Shown here: positions 1-9,151 of the stretch, piece after piece | Position numbering within the stretch: the first letter of the stretch is position 1 | Layout: the number at the start of each line of letters is the position of its first letter | Origin: Oscillatoriaceae cyanobacterium M33_DOE_052 | GTDB lineage: Bacteria > Cyanobacteriota > Cyanobacteriia > Cyanobacteriales > Laspinemataceae | Reading direction: 5' to 3' | DNA length: 64,000 bases | Assembly (NCBI GenBank): GCA_015296065.1 | Contig: DVDU01000314.1 | Span: forward strand, 1 to 64,000 | The notes under the pieces: model-generated | Seen by the model: the letters and a program-made list of their open reading frames with translations, nothing else | What the model was told of the DNA's origin: nothing | Databases searched by the model: none | Position numbers and translations under genes: made by a program

Positions 1-20
1 ACGGGAAGTGAGTGCGATTA

Positions 21-213
21 GGAGGGACGGGGAGATGGGGGGACGGGGGGACGGGGAGACGGGGAGACGGGGAGACGGGGAGGAGGGGGAAGAGGGGGAG
101 GGGTGGGAAGAGGGGGAAGAGGGGGAGGGGTGGGAAGAGGGGGAAGATTACTCCCCACACTCCCCACACTCCCCACACTCCCCTGGTCCCCTGGTCCCCC
201 CGTCTCCCCGTCG
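21..213. repeat. G-rich/C-rich low-complexity array
   Basis: The left part is iterated GGGGAGACGGGG and GAGGGGGAAGA on the + strand. The right part is iterated CTCCCCACA and CCCCGTCTCCCC, so the two halves are approximately complementary and could fold into a long hairpin or, on the G strand, G-quadruplexes. The same vocabulary recurs at 3643-3868, 14282-14385, 16029-16064, 28899-29085 and 60297-60328. Open frames through it are low-complexity and are not genes. Confidence 0.9.
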
Positions 214-317
214 TCTATGCTTGGGGGTGCATCCCCCCATCCCCGATTTAGAGATGAGAGTCTAAAATTTAGCTGGGATGATTTCCAGTCATCACGGGCA
301 AATCAGGGTGTGACGCG

Positions 318-866
318 ATGAAACTAAATATAAAACCCCAGGTGCAGCCAGAGGAAAATGGCTTCACCCTGTTAGAGGTATTGGTAGTAGTTTTACTCGT
401 CGGGATTTTGGCTACATCTGCTGCTATCAGTTGGGATAAATTTGTCACTTTGCAGGAGCTGAGAAAGGCTGAAAATTTATTTTACAACGCTCTTCAAGAA
501 GCCAAAGCCAATGCCGTCAGGGATAGTGTCAACTGGCAAGTGAGTTTCCGAGAAAAAGATGATATTTCCCAATGGGCAGTCCACCCCACAGACCGTTATC
601 CTGTGGCCGCCGATTGGCAAAATTTAAACACCCGCGTGCGGATTATCGATACCGATATCAACCCCAAAGACTTAAATTACACCACATTTTATTATAACAA
701 AAAAACTGGTGAATACAGAATGCAGTTTAACCATCACGGCAATGCCAATGGACAGTTAGGAAAAATTACTGTAGGTGTGCGGCGTGGGGGTGGAGCGGTG
801 CGGTGTGTGATAGTTTCCACCCTCATCGGCGCCACGAGAACCGCCCAAGATGGTAAATGCAAGTAG
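318..866 (+). CDS. Type IV prepilin-like / GspH-type pseudopilin
   Basis: A 182-residue protein with a class-III prepilin signal. A short hydrophilic leader ends at Gly15, followed by FTLLE with Glu at mature position 5, then a hydrophobic helix to about residue 40. Family knowledge: prepilin peptidase cleaves after the Gly and methylates the new N-terminal Phe; such proteins form or prime type IV pili or type II secretion pseudopili. The rest is a soluble domain with two Cys near the C-terminus (in VRCVIV and DGKCK), which could form the disulfide common in minor pilins. No pilus genes adjoin it, so the exact role (GspH/FimT-like minor pilin) is an inference. Confidence 0.8.
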   Translation: MKLNIKPQVQPEENGFTLLEVLVVVLLVGILATSAAISWDKFVTLQELRKAENLFYNALQEAKANAVRDSVNWQVSFREKDDISQWAVHPTDRYPVAADWQNLNTRVRIIDTDINPKDLNYTTFYYNKKTGEYRMQFNHHGNANGQLGKITVGVRRGGGAVRCVIVSTLIGATRTAQDGKCK

Positions 867-985
867 GGGCACGGCGTCGTAAATTTTCTGGTAAAAACGA
901 GAAATATAAATAATGCCGTGCCCAACCCAACGGGGGGGTTTGATAATTTTGCGTGGGGGTGGGCACGGCGTTATTGCCGTGCCCC
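863..985. repeat. Two GGGCACGGC hairpin elements
   Basis: The first element has arms GTAGGGGCACGGC (863-875) and GCCGTGCCC (915-923). The second is a compact hairpin, GGGCACGGC-gttatt-GCCGTGCCC, at 961-985. They lie between the convergent prepilin and glgB genes and may terminate both. The arms match those of the 57-nt direct repeats at 46715-46847. Confidence 0.7.
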
Positions 986-1011
986 GATGGGTGGGGTTGG
1001 TTAATGGGGGT

Positions 1012-3348
1012 TTATTGGTTGCCCCCCATGATGTTGTCCACGATCGCCTTGCGGGCTTCTTCCGTCTTTTGCCGATCGAGCTTAAACACAATCACCCCCA
1101 AAGGCGGTAAACACAAATCCATAGAGTAGCGGTGATTGTGCATCCACCACTCATCAGCCCACTTACCGCCGAGATTGCCCATCCCGCTCCCGCCGAATTC
1201 TTTAGCGTCGCTGTTAAACAGTTCCGTATAGAAACCATGTTCAGGGACACCAACGCGGTAGTGACTGTGGGGTTGGGGCGTGAAATTGCACACAGTCACG
1301 ATGAACTCATCCGAGTCTTTCGCCCGTCGGATGAATGACACTACACTATGCCGGTTGTCACTGCAATCAATCCACTCAAACCCAGCTTGATCAAAATCCT
1401 GAGTATATAGAGATGTTTCACTCTTATATAACTTATGCAGTTGAGTGAAAAAGTATTTGAGCTGCTGGTGAGGTTCATACTGGAGGAGCTGCCACTCCAA
1501 ATCCCCCCAAACGTTCCACTCGCTCCATTGGGCAAACTCCATGCTCATAAACATGGTTTTCTTGCCGGGATGGCAAAACATATAAGTGAACAAAGCTCGG
1601 ACATTAGCGAACTTCTGCCACCGGTCTCCCGGCATTTTGCCAATTATATTGCTCTTGCCGTGAACCACCTCATCGTGAGACAAGGCGAGCATAAAGTTTT
1701 CACTGTGGTTGTACCACATACTGAAGGTGACATTATTTTGGTGGAACTGGCGGAACCAGGGATCCATGCTGAAATAATCCAGCATATCGTGCATCCAGCC
1801 CATATTCCACTTGAGGTTAAAACCCAAACCACCCACATAGGTAGGCCAAGAGACCATTGGCCAGGAGGTGGATTCTTCCGCAATGGAAAGCACCCCAGGG
1901 AAATAAGAAAACAGCAGATGGTTAACTTGACGCAGGAAGTCGGCGGCGGCGATATTTTCCCGACCACCGTACTGGTTGGGAATCCATTCTCCCGGCTTGC
2001 GGGCGTAGTCCAGATATAGCATGGAGGCCACAGCATCCACCCGCATCCCATCGATGTGGTATTTATCGAACCAGAATAAAGCATTAGCCACGAGGAAGTT
2101 GCGCACTTCATTGCGGCTGTAGTTGAATATCTTCGTGCCCCATTCTGTGTGTTCGCCTTTGCGGGGGTCGGCGTGTTCATACAGGTGGGTGCCATCAAAG
2201 AAAGATAGACCGTGACCATCTTTGGGGAAATGACCGGGAACCCAGTCGATGATCACACCGATGTCATTTTGGTGGCACTGGTCCACAAAGTACATAAAGT
2301 CTTCGGGGGTGCCGTAGCGGGAGGTGGGGGCAAAATAGCCAGTGACTTGATAACCCCAGGAGCCATCAAAGGGGTGTTCAGCGATCGGCAACAACTCAAC
2401 GTGAGTATAGCCCAGGTCTTTAACGTAGGGAATCAGACGATCGGCCAGCTCCCGGTAGGTGAGGAAACGAGCCCCCGGTTTCAGTTCCGATACCACCACC
2501 ACCGGTTCTGGCTCACCATCAGGACCCACAGCCGGTTCAGCAGAGGAAGCATGGAGCCAGGAACCGAGGTGACATTCATAAACCGATACCGGCTGAGTCA
2601 GAGGGTCCGTGTGGCGGCGTTTATCCAGCCAGTCGCGATCGTTCCAGGAGTAGCGGCTTAAGTCAGAGACGATCGAAGCAGTTTTCGGTCTGGGTTCTTG
2701 CTGGAAGCCGTAGGGGTCGGATTTTTCGTAGATATGGCCTTCATTGTTTTTGATTTCATACTTGTAGGCAGCACCCACAGTCAAATCCGGGATAAACAAT
2801 TCCCAAACCCCGTTACCACCCTTACGCATTTGGTGTTTGCGCCCATCCCACCAGTTGAAGTCACCAAGCAGAGAGACGTTGCGGGCATTAGGAGCCCACA
2901 CGGCGAAATAAACCCCTTTCACCCCCTCCACTTCCATCAAGTGGGCGCCCAACTTCTCATAAATCCGGTGGTGGTTGCCTTCTGCAAATAGGTGAACGTC
3001 AAAATCCGTCAGCTTCGGATCACGGAAGGCATAGGGGTCGTATGTCACCCGCTCGTGTTCACCTTCTTTGATGCGCAGTTGGTAATTCACCAACTCAGAC
3101 ATTTCCGTGCTGCATTCAAAACTGCATTCAAAAAAGTGCGGGTTGTGGCTGGGTTCCATTGGGTATTCCTTCCGCTCTTCGGGAAGGATGACCGAGACAG
3201 CATCCGCATTGGGCAAGTACACTCGGACCACCCAGGTGCTGGTTTTACCGTTTTTGTCGATCAGGTGGGGACCGAGAACCGCAAACGGGTCTTGATGCTG
3301 GTTCCAAACAATCCGATCGATTTGCTCGCGGGAAATAGTGATGGTCAT
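1012..3348 (-). CDS. glgB: 1,4-alpha-glucan branching enzyme GlgB
   Basis: A 778-residue GH13 branching enzyme that makes alpha-1,6 branch points in glycogen. An N-terminal extension and a CBM48-like module (about residues 1-230, ending in [10 protein letters not shown] and GDFNWWDGR) precede the catalytic barrel. Visible GH13 regions are DWVPGHF (region I), DGMRVDAV with the nucleophile Asp438, AEEST with acid/base Glu491, and [10 protein letters not shown] with Asp559. The length fits full-size bacterial GlgB. The gene is alone on its strand here; no other glycogen genes are adjacent. Hairpin repeats lie just past its stop. Confidence 0.97.
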   Translation of the reverse strand: MTITISREQIDRIVWNQHQDPFAVLGPHLIDKNGKTSTWVVRVYLPNADAVSVILPEERKEYPMEPSHNPHFFECSFECSTEMSELVNYQLRIKEGEHERVTYDPYAFRDPKLTDFDVHLFAEGNHHRIYEKLGAHLMEVEGVKGVYFAVWAPNARNVSLLGDFNWWDGRKHQMRKGGNGVWELFIPDLTVGAAYKYEIKNNEGHIYEKSDPYGFQQEPRPKTASIVSDLSRYSWNDRDWLDKRRHTDPLTQPVSVYECHLGSWLHASSAEPAVGPDGEPEPVVVVSELKPGARFLTYRELADRLIPYVKDLGYTHVELLPIAEHPFDGSWGYQVTGYFAPTSRYGTPEDFMYFVDQCHQNDIGVIIDWVPGHFPKDGHGLSFFDGTHLYEHADPRKGEHTEWGTKIFNYSRNEVRNFLVANALFWFDKYHIDGMRVDAVASMLYLDYARKPGEWIPNQYGGRENIAAADFLRQVNHLLFSYFPGVLSIAEESTSWPMVSWPTYVGGLGFNLKWNMGWMHDMLDYFSMDPWFRQFHQNNVTFSMWYNHSENFMLALSHDEVVHGKSNIIGKMPGDRWQKFANVRALFTYMFCHPGKKTMFMSMEFAQWSEWNVWGDLEWQLLQYEPHQQLKYFFTQLHKLYKSETSLYTQDFDQAGFEWIDCSDNRHSVVSFIRRAKDSDEFIVTVCNFTPQPHSHYRVGVPEHGFYTELFNSDAKEFGGSGMGNLGGKWADEWWMHNHRYSMDLCLPPLGVIVFKLDRQKTEEARKAIVDNIMGGNQ

Positions 3349-3398
3349 GAAACTAGCTACCTAAAATGCAGTTACTAATATGACTTTGAATCCATCAG

Positions 3399-3496
3399 TC
3401 ATTTGTCCTTAGTCCTTAGTCCTTTGGTAGGGGCGATTCGCGAATCGCCCGTACAAGTGACAAATGACAAGGCACTAAGGACTAAGGACAAACTAG
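3399..3496. repeat. Heptamer repeats around a perfect 20-bp palindrome
   Basis: GTCATTT/GTCCTTA-type heptamers run into GGGCGATTCGCGAATCGCCC at 3431-3450, a perfect palindrome flanked by TAG and GTA, then into complementary GACAAATGACAAGG units. This belongs to the window-wide heptamer family and, for the palindrome, to the TAGGGGC hairpin family. No gene is visible between 3349 and 3867. Confidence 0.85.
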
Positions 3497-3642
3497 GGAA
3501 CAGAAGGCTACGCCGAACCGCCAGGTCTGCCTAGCGCCCTGACGGTTCGTGAGGGACATTGGCTGAGATAATATCAAGATACAACAAGAAATGTTAAAAA
3601 TTTTAAAAAAATGTAAATCATACTGCCATTCCCCCTTGGAAA

Positions 3643-3868
3643 GACAGGGAGACGGGGGGACGGGGAGACGGGGAAGAGGGGCAGGGGAAGAGGGGGAAGA
3701 GGGGGAAGAGGGGGAAGAGGGGGAAGAGGGGGAAGATTACTCCCCACACTCCCTAAACTCCCCACACTCCCCACACTCCCCACACTCCCCGTCTCCCCGT
3801 CTCCCCGTCTCCCCGTCTCCCCGTCTCCCCGTCTCCCCTGCTCCCCTGCTCCCTCTCCCCCCTGCTCC
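3643..3868. repeat. G-rich/C-rich low-complexity array
   Basis: GGGGAGACGGGG and GGGGGAAGA repeats are followed by CTCCCCACA and CCCCGTCTCC repeats. This is the second copy of the array at 21-213 and has the same polarity. It runs up to the stop codon of the following minus-strand gene. Confidence 0.9.
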
Positions 3869-4533
3869 TACAAACCCGGGGGGAGGGGTTCGCTACATTC
3901 TGAGTGAACCTCACGGATGCGATCGAACAGCCAGGGATAATCTTGGCGGTAGGAACCCACGAGAGCCAAGGGACTGAGAAGGGCGGCGGCGGCGATATCC
4001 GCCACCGTGAGACTATTGCCCACCAAAAAAGGGTGACTATGCCATCGCTCCCACAGTACCGCCAAAGCTAACCGCAATCGCTGCTCCGCCAGAGCCACAG
4101 AAGCCGGAGTAATGCCATATTGCCGCCTCACCACCTGAATCACTAGCTGGCTGATGGGACTCGGGTCAATAGATTTGCCTTCACCAGCCCGGAAGTGGTA
4201 GTAAACGAATCTGGTGGCAGTCCCGATGCTCTCATCGAGCCAATCTTCGAGCATCGCGGCTTCAGCCGCCAAGGGAGGCGGTGGTATGAGGGGGGGTTCG
4301 GGACGATAAGTTTCTAAAAACCGGAGAATTTGGGTAGAGTCGCCGATCGCCTCCGGTTGTCCCGCCTCTTCCGGCAATAAAACCGGAGTCGTCGTTAAAC
4401 CAGTGAGGGGCTTAATCCGCAAAATATGGAGACCGGGAGTGAGATTTTCCACCTCATAGGGGATTTTTTTATAACCGAGGGCTAACCGCACTTTGCGGCA
4501 GTAGTGAGAAGTGCTAAATTGCAACAGGCGCAT
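3868..4533 (-). CDS. Glutathione S-transferase family protein
   Basis: About 221 residues. The N-terminal thioredoxin-like half starts MRLLQFSTSHYCRKVRLAL and contains TTTPVLLP with the cis-Pro of GST folds, then a helical C-terminal half with HPFLVGNSLTVADIAAAALL, the typical GST N-capping region (S/T-x-x-D). ATG 4533 is chosen over an in-frame TTG at 4548. Family knowledge: GSTs conjugate or reduce substrates with glutathione; the substrate is not predictable. SHYCRK puts a Cys at the position typical of Omega/Beta-like GSTs, which suggests thiol transferase chemistry (inference). Confidence 0.82.
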   Translation of the reverse strand: MRLLQFSTSHYCRKVRLALGYKKIPYEVENLTPGLHILRIKPLTGLTTTPVLLPEEAGQPEAIGDSTQILRFLETYRPEPPLIPPPPLAAEAAMLEDWLDESIGTATRFVYYHFRAGEGKSIDPSPISQLVIQVVRRQYGITPASVALAEQRLRLALAVLWERWHSHPFLVGNSLTVADIAAAALLSPLALVGSYRQDYPWLFDRIREVHSECSEPLPPGL

Positions 4534-4762
4534 GGGAAAAAATACCAACTGCTAGGGAATACAACCGCTGCGGGAAGGCAAATCGTGCTTGAGAAACTTG
4601 GCAGAGAACCACCAAAGCACGAGCAGACCCACGAAGCCAGTGCTAGTATGAGTTTGATTTATTTTGACTCTATGGTAGGGAAAACCTGCATCAAGTCTCA
4701 CGACATGCCATCGGTTTTCCCGTAAATATACAGCCTGTATGGCCTGATATAGGAGAAAGCTG

Positions 4763-5416
4763 ATGACTGCTGCGCTACAAAACCCCAGGATAAGTCGAAC
4801 CAACAGCCTTGTACCTTTACCTGGAGGTAGAACAATGCTGACGGGACGCCTAACGGCGGTAGCCAATCCAGATGGTACTGCCCGCCCGGGATTCGCCAAA
4901 AGCGTCCCCAATGGGGCGCGAAAGAATATAGTACCCCTGCGGCCCATTGCCGCAAAACCCCCATCCTCCCAGGGCAGGGAAAAGATGGCAACTTCCCCCC
5001 GTCAGGAAATCGTGGGCTCCCGTGTCTCTGGTATTGACAAAAAAGCTGCTGTGTGGTCTAAACCCTGGTGGCTGCGATCGCTCACCAGCATCTACTCCAT
5101 CAGTTCTGTCACCACCATTCTGTTAGGAGCAGCAGCCTTGACCATGTATGCCAGCACAGTTTACAACCAACAGCAGTGGAGCCAAGAATATGGTAAGCTG
5201 GAAAACCTGCGTCGGGAAGAGCGGCAGCTAGGCGCCACTAACGAAGTATTGAAAAACAGCATCGCCGAAAGCGCCGAACAACCAAGCACCGGCTTAGTCC
5301 CCCCAGAAGCAGCGCCAACCATTCTCCTGGAAGCGGCGCCGGTATCTCCTCGCACTGCCCCCAAACCAACTCCCACCAGAATGGCGCCCCTGGTTGAAGA
5401 ACCACTGGGATATTAA
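4763..5416 (+). CDS. FtsL-like cell-division protein (putative)
   Basis: 217 residues. A basic, Pro-rich N-terminus of about 95 residues is followed by one transmembrane segment (about residues 97-122, SSVTTILLGAAALTMYAS), then a heptad-like segment rich in Q, E, L and R (WSQEYGKLENLRREERQLG), then a Pro/Ala-rich tail. Short cytosolic part, single TM and periplasmic coiled coil directly upstream of ftsI is the FtsL arrangement. AGGAG at 4751 with 7-nt spacing supports the start. The stop is 14 nt before the ftsI start, so the two are probably co-transcribed. The name rests on topology and position, because FtsL sequences are very divergent. Confidence 0.65.
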   Translation: MTAALQNPRISRTNSLVPLPGGRTMLTGRLTAVANPDGTARPGFAKSVPNGARKNIVPLRPIAAKPPSSQGREKMATSPRQEIVGSRVSGIDKKAAVWSKPWWLRSLTSIYSISSVTTILLGAAALTMYASTVYNQQQWSQEYGKLENLRREERQLGATNEVLKNSIAESAEQPSTGLVPPEAAPTILLEAAPVSPRTAPKPTPTRMAPLVEEPLGY

Positions 5417-5429
5417 TAGGAGGTGCCTC

Positions 5430-7415
5430 ATGGCTCTGAGGATGCCCCCATCAGGCTCTGGTGGTGGTCGTAGCCGCCAACCACCAAGAAAGAAACGCCC
5501 TCATCTTACCCCTCTCGTGGGCAAAACACAGCGAGACCAAACCATCCGAGGTGAGTCTCGCCGCCACTTTCCCCAAATTCAGCAACTGAAACAGCGCCGC
5601 CCCACCGCCCACAGGTCGAAAGCACCAAAGCGCAAAGAGGCAGCATTACCCACCAACCTCCGAACACCGTTAGGTGTCGCGCCAGCATCGCGTTTGGTGA
5701 CCGTATGGGGCATATTATGCGCGGCGATGCTCGGTTTAAGTGCCAACCTGTACCGGCTGCAAGTGATAGAAGCCGCTTCCCTCAGAGAAATAGCCATATC
5801 ACAACAAGTAGTAACGGTGAAACCATTTGTCCCTCGCCGCCAAATAAAAGACGTGCAGGGAAATATCTTGGCCTTAGATATGCCCGTGTGGACCCTGTAT
5901 GCCCACCCCCGCCTATTTATGCAGCCGAAAGAAGAAATCGCCAAACAACTGGCGCCAGTGCTGAATCTTCCACCTTGGCAAATTATGGTCAAATTCAGCC
6001 AAGGAGAAAGCGGAATTACTGTAGCTTACGATTTGGCCGAAGAAGTGGGCCAGCAAGTTGCCAATTTGGGCATAGACGGGCTAGAACTAACCCGCAGCGC
6101 CAAGCGATTTTATCCCCAAAAGGGACTGGCCGCTGAAGTGGTGGGATATGTGGATGTGGACCGGCAGGGGCAAGCGGGATTAGAACGTAGCCAGCAGGAT
6201 TTGCTCGAACGAGGACTCCGCCGAGCTGACGGCTCCGCCAAAACTATCCAGCTCAAAATGGGAGCCCTGACGCCTGCGCCAGTAGATGGGGAGTTTCTGG
6301 AATTAGACGAATTGAGTTTGCGCCTGACGATCGACAGTCGCCTGCAAAGAGCAGCTCGATCGGCTTTAGAAGCACAGCTCAAAGAAGCCAAAGCCAAGCG
6401 AGGGGCCGTAATGGTAATGGACGCCAAAGACGGTTCCTTGCTCGCTTTAGTATGCTCCCCTTCCTACGACTCCAATCGCTACTACGAATACAATGTCGAG
6501 CTATTTAAAAACTGGGTGTTAACCGACCTGTACGAGCCCGGATCCACCTTCAAACCGATTGTGGTGGCGATCGGCTTAGAATCCGGCGCCATCAAACCCG
6601 ATAGCACCTTTTACGACGAAGGTCAAATCACGATCGAACAATGGTCAATAGAAAACCACGACTACAAATCCGTCGGCGGTAGAGGCACCCTCAGCGTCCG
6701 CCAAATCCTGGAACATTCCAGCAACGTTGGCATGGTTCACATCGCCGATAAGATGCGTCCCTCCCTGTTCTATAGCTGGCTAGTGCGCCTTGGTCTCGGA
6801 AATACCGTAGGCATTGACCTCCCCTTTGAAGTCGAAAGCCAACTCCGCCCCAGATGGGAATTTACCGCCTCCCCCGTTCACCCCGCCACCACCTCCTTCG
6901 GTCAGGGATTCGCCATCACCCCCATCCAGCTACTACAGCTCCACGGCACTCTCGCCAATGGCGGCTACCTCGTCACTCCCCACGTAGTCAAAGGGCTATT
7001 TGACAGTCAGGGCCAGCCCGTATCTACTCCCAAACACCCCCAACCACAACAGGTTTTCTCCCCGGAAACCACCCGCACCGTAGTCGCCATGATGGAAAAC
7101 GTGATTGACGAAGGAACCGGCAAAAACGCCCAAATCCCCGGCTATCGCATTGCAGGCAAAACTGGCACCTCTCAAAAAGTCACCACCAACAGCACCGGCT
7201 ACTCGGAATATGCCCGAATTGCTAGTTTTGTGAGCATTCTCCCCGCCGATAACCCCCGCTACGTCGTCCTTACCGTCATCGACGAACCCAAAGACGGCTA
7301 CGGTGGCACCGTCGCCGCCCCAGTGTCTCGCGCCGTGATGGAAGCCCTCATCTCCATCCAGGCGATTCCTCCGTCCACCGAACCCACCCCCCCGTCACCT
7401 AGTGGCCAGGAATAA
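5430..7415 (+). CDS. ftsI: Peptidoglycan transpeptidase, FtsI/PBP class B
   Basis: About 661 residues. A basic N-terminal tail and one TM segment (LVTVWGILCAAMLGLSANL) lead into the PBP dimerisation domain (FVPRRQIKDVQGNILALDMP) and a transpeptidase domain with all three motifs: S372-T-F-K375 (in YEPGSTFKP), S430-S-N432, and K577-T-G579. There is no C-terminal PASTA domain. It cross-links septal peptidoglycan. ATG 5430 is preferred over 5394 because AGGAGGT (5418-5424) sits 5 nt upstream and the earlier start would overlap the FtsL-like gene. Its last 21 nt overlap the convergent fthC. Confidence 0.95.
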   Translation: MALRMPPSGSGGGRSRQPPRKKRPHLTPLVGKTQRDQTIRGESRRHFPQIQQLKQRRPTAHRSKAPKRKEAALPTNLRTPLGVAPASRLVTVWGILCAAMLGLSANLYRLQVIEAASLREIAISQQVVTVKPFVPRRQIKDVQGNILALDMPVWTLYAHPRLFMQPKEEIAKQLAPVLNLPPWQIMVKFSQGESGITVAYDLAEEVGQQVANLGIDGLELTRSAKRFYPQKGLAAEVVGYVDVDRQGQAGLERSQQDLLERGLRRADGSAKTIQLKMGALTPAPVDGEFLELDELSLRLTIDSRLQRAARSALEAQLKEAKAKRGAVMVMDAKDGSLLALVCSPSYDSNRYYEYNVELFKNWVLTDLYEPGSTFKPIVVAIGLESGAIKPDSTFYDEGQITIEQWSIENHDYKSVGGRGTLSVRQILEHSSNVGMVHIADKMRPSLFYSWLVRLGLGNTVGIDLPFEVESQLRPRWEFTASPVHPATTSFGQGFAITPIQLLQLHGTLANGGYLVTPHVVKGLFDSQGQPVSTPKHPQPQQVFSPETTRTVVAMMENVIDEGTGKNAQIPGYRIAGKTGTSQKVTTNSTGYSEYARIASFVSILPADNPRYVVLTVIDEPKDGYGGTVAAPVSRAVMEALISIQAIPPSTEPTPPSPSGQE

Positions 7416-7949
7416 CCCATTTTCCGTACCAACCCAAGTTAATCGCTGGTCCCAAGGCTCATTTGGCAGTGAGGGCAAAAAAGCAGATGCAAAAACTATG
7501 CCCACAGTGGAAATATGCGCCCATTCCGGCTGGCTCAGCATGCGGTCATAAAAGCCACCGCCATAACCCAAGCGATAGCCGAGCGAGTCGCAAGCCACCG
7601 CCGGAACCAGAATTAAATCTACTTCTGTAGCCACTATTTCCGGCGCATCCCGGCGGGGTTCCCAAATGCCATAAGCGTTTTTTTCTAAATCATCTCCCGG
7701 TTGCCACCGATGCCAGACCAGGGATTTATCAACACATCTGGGGAATCCCCACTGGTGATTAGTCGCAAACAAAGAGCTGAGGTCTGGTTCTTGGCGAAAG
7801 CTGAAATAAGCCAGGATTGTTCGCGAGGATGTAAACAGCGATGATGATTGGATGTGGTGGCACAGTTGCAGGCTTTTTTCCTGCCATTCCATTACTGGTA
7901 TCGACTGGCGGGATTTGAGGAGCTGACGGCGCCATTGTGTTTTTGTCAT
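7395..7949 (-). CDS. 5-formyltetrahydrofolate cyclo-ligase
   Basis: About 184 residues. Contains SRTILAYFSFRQEPDLS and the signature LGYRLGYGGGFYDRML, the ATP/substrate loop of 5-FTHF cyclo-ligases, which convert 5-formyl-THF to 5,10-methenyl-THF with ATP. ATG 7949 (MTKTQW) is chosen; upstream in-frame codons run through an AATTATC repeat array. The start codon lies inside the motif GGACAAATGAC, one of several genes here whose ATG is part of the dispersed heptamer repeat. Convergent with ftsI, overlapping by 21 nt. Confidence 0.9.
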   Translation of the reverse strand: MTKTQWRRQLLKSRQSIPVMEWQEKSLQLCHHIQSSSLFTSSRTILAYFSFRQEPDLSSLFATNHQWGFPRCVDKSLVWHRWQPGDDLEKNAYGIWEPRRDAPEIVATEVDLILVPAVACDSLGYRLGYGGGFYDRMLSQPEWAHISTVGIVFASAFLPSLPNEPWDQRLTWVGTENGLFLATR

Positions 7950-7962
7950 TTGTCCGCTGGAT

Positions 7963-8027
7963 AATTGATAATTGATAATCATCAATTATCAATTATCAAT
8001 TATCAATTGTTAATTATCAATTGTTAA
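7963..8027. repeat. AATTATC/AATTGTT heptamer array
   Basis: Runs of 7-nt AATTATC units with AATTGTT variants. The array begins just upstream of fthC and runs into the 3' end of the GDP-fucose synthase gene, whose last codons (LTIDN) and TAA stop it supplies. Similar arrays are at 18717-18790 and 32888-32980. Confidence 0.9.
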
Positions 8028-8972
8028 TGCGTGCTGACGATACCAATCAATAGTATTTTTCAATCCCTCCCTGAATTCTACCTCAGCCTTGAACCCAAAA
8101 TATTCCCAGGCGCGTTGGGTATCCAAACAACGGCGCGGTTGCCCATTAGGCTTATCGGTTTCCCAGATAAGTTCGCCATCAAATCCCATCAATTCACAGA
8201 TTAATTCTACTAAATCTTTGATGGTGATTTCATAACCCGTGCCCAGGTTCACCGGTTCGGAATCGTTGTATTTCTGGGTGGCCATAACAATGCCACGAGC
8301 TGCATCGGTGGAGTAGAGAAATTCACGGCTGGGACTGCCATCGCCCCAAACAGGGAGCTGTTTATCTCCTTTGGTTTGGGCTTCATGCACTTTGTGAATT
8401 AATGCGGGAATAACGTGGGAACTGTTGGGGTTGAAGTTATCTTCTGGGCCGTATAGGTTCACCGGGAGCAGGAATAGACCGTTGAAACCGTACTGCTGAC
8501 GGTATGATTGCAGTTGCACCAAGAGGGCTTTTTTGGCGACGCCATAGGGGGCGTTGGTTTCTTCCGGGTAGCCGTTCCAGAGGTCTTCTTCTTTGAAGGG
8601 AACAGGGGTGAATTTGGGATAGGCGCAGATAGTGCCAACGCAGACAAATTTCTCTATTCCCGCTTGGTACGCAGCATGGATGAGCTGCACGCCCATCATC
8701 AAGTTGTCGTAAAATAGTTCGGCGGGTTTTTCCCGGTTTAAGCCAATACCGCCCACGTGAGCGGCGAGGTGGATGATGATATCTTGATTTTGCACGATTT
8801 CCTGGCAGACGGTCATGGTGCGCAGGTCATGCTGGCTCGATCGGGGTACGGTAATCTTCGCTTTGTCGGCTCCGGCTTTCAGCAACTGGTCAATTACTTG
8901 TTTTCCCAAAAAGCCCGCGCCACCGGTGACTAAGATGCGCTTGTTTTGTAATTCTAAAACTTCCATTTTCAT
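8010..8972 (-). CDS. GDP-L-fucose synthase
   Basis: About 320 residues, an extended SDR. N-terminal NAD(P)-binding motif ILVTGGAGFLG; catalytic YGVAKKA (Tyr-x3-Lys, in NAPYGVAKKALLVQ); FLLPVNLYGPEDNF and a SREFLYSTDAARG substrate-binding region typical of Fcl/WcaG. It epimerises and reduces GDP-4-keto-6-deoxymannose, the product of the upstream Gmd, to GDP-L-fucose for surface glycans. ATG 8972 or 8966 are both possible; the former lies in GGGACAAATG of the heptamer repeat. It follows gmd on the same strand with 179 nt of repeats between. Confidence 0.93.
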   Translation of the reverse strand: MKMEVLELQNKRILVTGGAGFLGKQVIDQLLKAGADKAKITVPRSSQHDLRTMTVCQEIVQNQDIIIHLAAHVGGIGLNREKPAELFYDNLMMGVQLIHAAYQAGIEKFVCVGTICAYPKFTPVPFKEEDLWNGYPEETNAPYGVAKKALLVQLQSYRQQYGFNGLFLLPVNLYGPEDNFNPNSSHVIPALIHKVHEAQTKGDKQLPVWGDGSPSREFLYSTDAARGIVMATQKYNDSEPVNLGTGYEITIKDLVELICELMGFDGELIWETDKPNGQPRRCLDTQRAWEYFGFKAEVEFREGLKNTIDWYRQHALTIDN

Positions 8973-8973
8973 T

Positions 8974-9041
8974 TGTCCCAAGGCAATTTGTCATTTGTCA
9001 CTTGTCATTAGTCACTTGTCACTTGTCACTTGTCATTTGGA
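8974..9041. repeat. GTCACTT-type heptamer array
   Basis: Nearly perfect tandem 7-nt units (GTCATTT, GTCACTT, GTCATTA, GTCACTT three times, GTCATTT) between gmd and the GDP-fucose synthase gene. On the coding strand they read as AAGTGAC/AAATGAC, matching the short tandemly repeated repetitive sequences known from cyanobacteria. Confidence 0.92.
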
Positions 9042-9043
9042 GA

Positions 9044-9110
9044 AGAAACCGGGTTTCTGCGGATAATCGACCTTAAGGGACAGAAAATCTCGATTAGAAA
9101 CCCGGTTTCT
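9044..9110. repeat. Paired palindromic element, long class
   Basis: AGAAACCGGGTTTCT (9044-9058) and its reverse complement AGAAACCCGGTTTCT (9096-9110) enclose a 37-nt spacer; total 67 bp. Flanked on both sides by heptamer arrays (another runs 9111-9148). Five other pairs occur in the window. Confidence 0.9.
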
Positions 9111-9151
9111 GGGGGACAAAGGACAAAGGACAAAGGACTAATGACTACTTG

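Noticed and set aside
8-321. Three overlapping + strand open frames
   Set aside because: Encoded by the G/C-rich low-complexity array; composition is only G, R, E, P and H from repeats.
8974-9148. Array resembling a CRISPR
   Set aside because: Repeat unit is 7 nt with no unique spacers and no cas genes; it is a heptamer tandem repeat with a palindrome.
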